Source: Leptobrachium leishanense (lineage: Eukaryota; Chordata; Amphibia; Anura; Megophryidae). From it: DNA of 64,000 nucleotides. The stretch is taken from contig CM019063.1 in the NCBI GenBank assembly GCA_009667805.1, positions 413,454,626 through 413,518,625 on the forward strand, given 5' to 3'. Below the pieces are notes generated by a model that saw only the letters and a list, made by a program, of their open reading frames with translations, was not told the DNA's origin and did not search any database. This document shows positions 59,626 through 64,000 of this stretch, one piece after another. A program made the position numbers and the translations under genes. Positions within the stretch are counted from its first letter, which is position 1, and every line of letters begins with the position of its first letter.

Positions 59626-59799
59626 AGTGTGTTTAATATTGCAGAAGCCACCTGCACATCATAGCAATTCAAAGAATTGTATCCCAGAGCTCTTGTGCCA
59701 CATTCCCCATATGTATGGGGAATGTGGCACAAGAGCTCTGGGATACAATTCTTTGAATTGCTATGATGTGCAGGTGGCTTCTGCAATATTAAACACACT
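59626..59799. repeat. Perfect 174-bp palindrome (86-bp arms, 2-nt centre)
   Basis: Arms are identical over all 86 positions by direct reading; centre is CCCCATA-TG-TATGGGG at 59705-59720. A TA microsatellite abuts the left side. Confidence 0.95.
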
Positions 59800-59983
59800 T
59801 ATTATAGTGTGGAGGCTTTTTGTCTCACTTTTAGTCCTTCACCACAACCCTTATAGAAACTTATATATATATATATATATATAAAACCAAAGCTCCCTCC
59901 ATCTTTGTACCCTCACCCTTCTTGGCACCCTTGCCCACATTATACAAAGCCTCTGTGCCTGTTGAAGTGTAGATGCTGGTCTC

Positions 59984-61101
59984 TAGACATGTGCATTAGT
60001 TTTAGTACTAAAACGATTTAGTCCGAATTTTGGGATAATTTAGTTTTCGTATTACTCAAGAGATACGAAACTGCTCAGTACAAAAAACGAAAGAAACTAA
60101 AATAAAATGCACTACATTTTAGTTTCAGTCCTTTTTGTGAAATTACATTGAAGAATGAAGGAGACCAGCAATGAAGAGCGCAACATCCGAAGTTCTGCAC
60201 CCTCCACATGCCAATGCAGTAGGATGTTCTGTACAGAGAGGGAAATTAATTAATGCAGGAGGATGTTCTACACATTATACAGAGAGGGGTATTAATGCAG
60301 GAGGATGTTATATACATTATACAGAGAAAGGTATAAATTGAGAAGGATGTTCTATACAGAGAGGGACATTAATTAACTCTGGACGATGTTCTATACATTA
60401 TACAGAGAGGGGTATTAATTAATGCAGGTGGATGTTGTATACATTATACAGAGAGGGGTATTACTTAATGCAGGAGGATGTTCTAAACATTATACAGAGA
60501 GGAGCCTTTTTTTTAGCCCTTTAAATCAAGTGGCTGTGAGTGCTGAGATCGGCTGCTTGTTATATTATCTCTCAGTACAATATATCAGTCTCAGCTGTTA
60601 CAGTAACTGACTGTAACAGCGCTCAGAGTTTCAGTAAAACAAGGAAATAATATTGTTCTAACCTCTTATATATAAAAATATTATTTACTAGTTTTACTGA
60701 AACTCTGAGTGCTGTGATGAGCAGCAGTCAGTTACTGTAACAGCTTTGCCTGACACAGGGCAGTATTACAATGTTGGTGCTAACTTAACCAGAGCTGTTG
60801 TAAACTGAAAACCTCCATAGACTATAATGGCTCTGGGAAGTTTACAACAGCTCTGGTTAAGTTAGCACCAACTATGTAATATGGCCCACATTGTGCTGAG
60901 AGTGAGAGATACTGTAACAAGCAGCGATCTCAGCCCTCTGAGGAGCCACTTCAATAGTAATTGTATCCGCTGGATTTCGGATGAATGAAATTAGTTTTCA
61001 TACTAAAGAACTGAAAACAAATTTCTTTAGCAACTAAATAAATTGCATTTTAGGACTAATCCATTAGTTCAAAACGAAGTTTTGTGCTGTGCACATGTCT
61101 A
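59984..61101 (-). mobile_element. hAT-like composite MITE, copy B
   Basis: Ends TAGACATGTGCA and TGCACATGTCTA. Flanking CTGGTCTC and CTGGTATC match at 7 of 8. It is the reverse-orientation relative of 51774-52725, with the same nested fold-back MITE (60758-60887). The ~40-bp repeat has about seven units here (about 60215-60510) against three in copy A. Confidence 0.9.
60758..60887. mobile_element. Fold-back MITE nested in hAT-like copy B
   Basis: GGGCAGTATTACAATGTTGG and TATGTAATATGGCCC with ACA on both sides. Confidence 0.85.
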
Positions 61102-61680
61102 CTGGTATCCTGCCAAAGGACCAATATGGCAAAGCCAACTCTAAAAGACAATGTGCATAGTGTGCACCCAAGGGTTAACGTGTTAAATGTCTTCGTAAAC
61201 TGACTGTATTTTAGGAGTTTACCTTCTGTAAGCAATCAAATGTAGACCTATGGTCAGTACTGTCTATTCCTGTCAGTCTAATTGTTTGCCCTAGATGATT
61301 GTTGTGATGTTGATAATGTGTTAGTCCCATCTATTTTATGCTAGTCAAGGTTTCTGTATCTCCTGAAGGAATTCACATCCCCCTCATGTAGACAATGTAT
61401 ACTGTTGATTGTGTGTTTCTCATATAAACGGGTCTCCATTTCAAATTAAAGATCATTTTTTCTTCCATACACTAAGACTTGTCTGGTGTTTGGGGAGAGA
61501 TACATAGAATTATACACCACTCCCTCAAGTTCTGACTGAGGGTCGTGAGAGAAGGAATACTGCTGCGGAACTGCTTGACTGAAGGGAAGGGACAGACACT
61601 GTAACAGGTTCGGGTCTGGTGCACAAGCTGGGGACCAGTAAACCCTAGTTGCTGTTACAGAATCAATGTATTAGTCTATA
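61102..61680 (+). other. LTR-like sequence
   Basis: TATA-type CATATAAACGGG near 61420, followed about 20 bp on by ATTAAAGATC (poly(A)-type), a T run and TTGTCTGGTGTTTGGGGA. The spacing recalls a retroviral-type U3-R-U5 region. No clear ends, duplication or internal genes, so this is tentative. Confidence 0.3.
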
Positions 61681-61682
61681 TA

Positions 61683-63305
<1,623 letters not shown>

Positions 63306-63431
63306 TATATATATATATATATATATATAAACCAAAAAAGAGAAGGACGCACACCAGGGCTTAAGAAAAAATGATAAAAGTAATGTTTATTAGTTAAGCA
63401 TTAAAAAAGATGCCCAAATGCATCAAAAACC

Positions 63432-63464
63432 GACGTTTCGGCCCTCACAGGGGCCTTTATCAAG
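63432..63464 (-). ncRNA. Hammerhead-like PLE remnant (minus strand)
   Basis: Reading the minus strand: CTTGATAA, A, stem GGCCC/GGGCC with a CTGTGA loop, then GAAACGTCGG. Same layout as 4837; the first core block is changed from CUGANGA. Confidence 0.4.
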
Positions 63465-63513
63465 GTGGCCTTTATCAATATATATATATATTATATTTAA
63501 AGTAAGTATTTAC

Positions 63514-63693
63514 AGGTCTATTCAAAGAAAGGTGAAACTCAGGAGAATGACTGGAGAAGTGAAAATTCAAGGTCAAAATTGGCAAAACAGAAAAATTCTC
63601 CCATTTATCTCACTTTCCAAATCAGCTATTTGGTCTAGAGTGTTCTCTTCTCCAGCCAGTTCTTCTAGTTTTCACCTTTCTCTGAATAACCCT
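63514..63693. mobile_element. Short palindromic MITE, copy S6
   Basis: AGGTCTATTCAAAGAAAGGTG at the left, CACCTTTCTCTGAATAACCCT at the right (split by a few mismatches); TA near both borders. Confidence 0.85.
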
Positions 63694-63720
63694 GTTAGGC
63701 ATATCTAAAGAAAAGTCTAT

Positions 63721-63850
63721 GGGCTATATTGCAAAGTTGGTGCTAACGTAACCAGAGCTGTTGTAAACTTACCAGAGCCATTATAGCCTATGGAGGTTTT
63801 CAATTTACAACAGCTCTGGTTAAGTTAGTACCAACATTGTAATACTGCCC
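63721..63850. mobile_element. Fold-back MITE, copy at 63.7 kb
   Basis: GGGCTATATTGCAAAGTTGG and TGTAATACTGCCC, flanked by TAT on both sides. Confidence 0.88.
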
Positions 63851-63915
63851 TATGTATATTGTGGTTACAAAATAAATGTTTAATATTTAGATTTTCTTGA
63901 CTATCCAGTTGTTAA

Positions 63916-64000
63916 CCCTTTCGCTGCTGAGGCTTTTCACACCTCTGTGCTGAGCTCATTTTTACCTGTTTCGCTCATCATGTTTAAACGTGTTTTGAAG
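63916..64000 (-). mobile_element. Hairpin-chain TTAA element, copy 5 (cut by the window end)
   Basis: TTAA at 63912-63915 then CCCTTTCGCTGCTGAGGC and the AT-rich end sequence of the family (CGCTCATCATGTTTAAACG). Same orientation as copy 4. Confidence 0.85.

Noticed and set aside
59591..59884. Matching open frames on both strands around 59.5-59.9 kb
   Set aside because: Explained by the perfect palindrome, which gives the same peptide from each strand.
61102..61680. Endogenous retrovirus
   Set aside because: Only an LTR-like TATA/poly(A) arrangement is visible; there are no gag, pol or env remnants nearby and no defined ends.

Overview
The window looks like repeat-dense intergenic DNA from a vertebrate, most likely an anuran amphibian. 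The reasons are the mix of elements (a Penelope-like retroelement, L1, CR1/L2-type LINEs, Tc1 transposons and many TTAA, hAT-like and Harbinger-like non-autonomous elements), the AT-rich spacers, and a TTAA element with AGGRR termini like the Xenopus T2 MITEs. I could not support any host protein-coding gene, tRNA or rRNA. Every convincing reading frame belongs to a mobile element, and species assignment is an inference.

Layout. 1-5858: a Penelope-like element (PLE) bounded by a ~370-bp direct repeat, with a coiled-coil/low-complexity ORF1 and an ORF2 carrying reverse transcriptase plus a GIY-YIG nuclease; a CpG-rich promoter-like block and a hammerhead-like motif lie near its 3' end. 5995-20087: a ~55-bp minisatellite, an L2-like fragment, LTR-like pieces (the clearest is a solo LTR at 15384-17258 with two elements inside it), a palindromic long MITE and apparently unique spacer. 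20088-27976: an LTR-like sequence apparently split by a 7.4-kb interval with hAT-style ends, which holds a Harbinger MITE, minisatellites and a TTAA hairpin element. 28290-31957: a LINE 3' end with a hAT-like insert, a T2-type MITE and spacer. 31958-36052: a Tc1 transposon carrying two opposite copies of the 1.2-kb hairpin element, one of them inside the transposase gene. 37396-44861: a full-length L1 with both ORFs open and a perfect 17-bp target duplication. 45512-64000: hAT-like, palindromic and Harbinger-like MITEs, a CR1 nested in a GC-rich TIR element, a perfect 174-bp palindrome, a decayed Tc1, and the start of another hairpin element at the window edge.

The most unusual features are three. 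First, the hairpin-chain TTAA elements (15997, 24750, 32164, 34292, 63916): ten or more consecutive hairpins whose arms differ between copies in a compensatory way. Second, the PLE, whose ORF1 and ORF2 are open in overlapping frames and whose terminal repeat appears to combine a promoter and a ribozyme-like motif. Third, the layered nesting, which gives a relative chronology (LTR, Tc1 and CR1 hosts are older than the TTAA and fold-back elements inside them). The L1 and the PLE could supply retrotransposition machinery. No transposase source for the TTAA, hAT-like or Harbinger-like elements is present here, so those would depend on enzymes encoded elsewhere.
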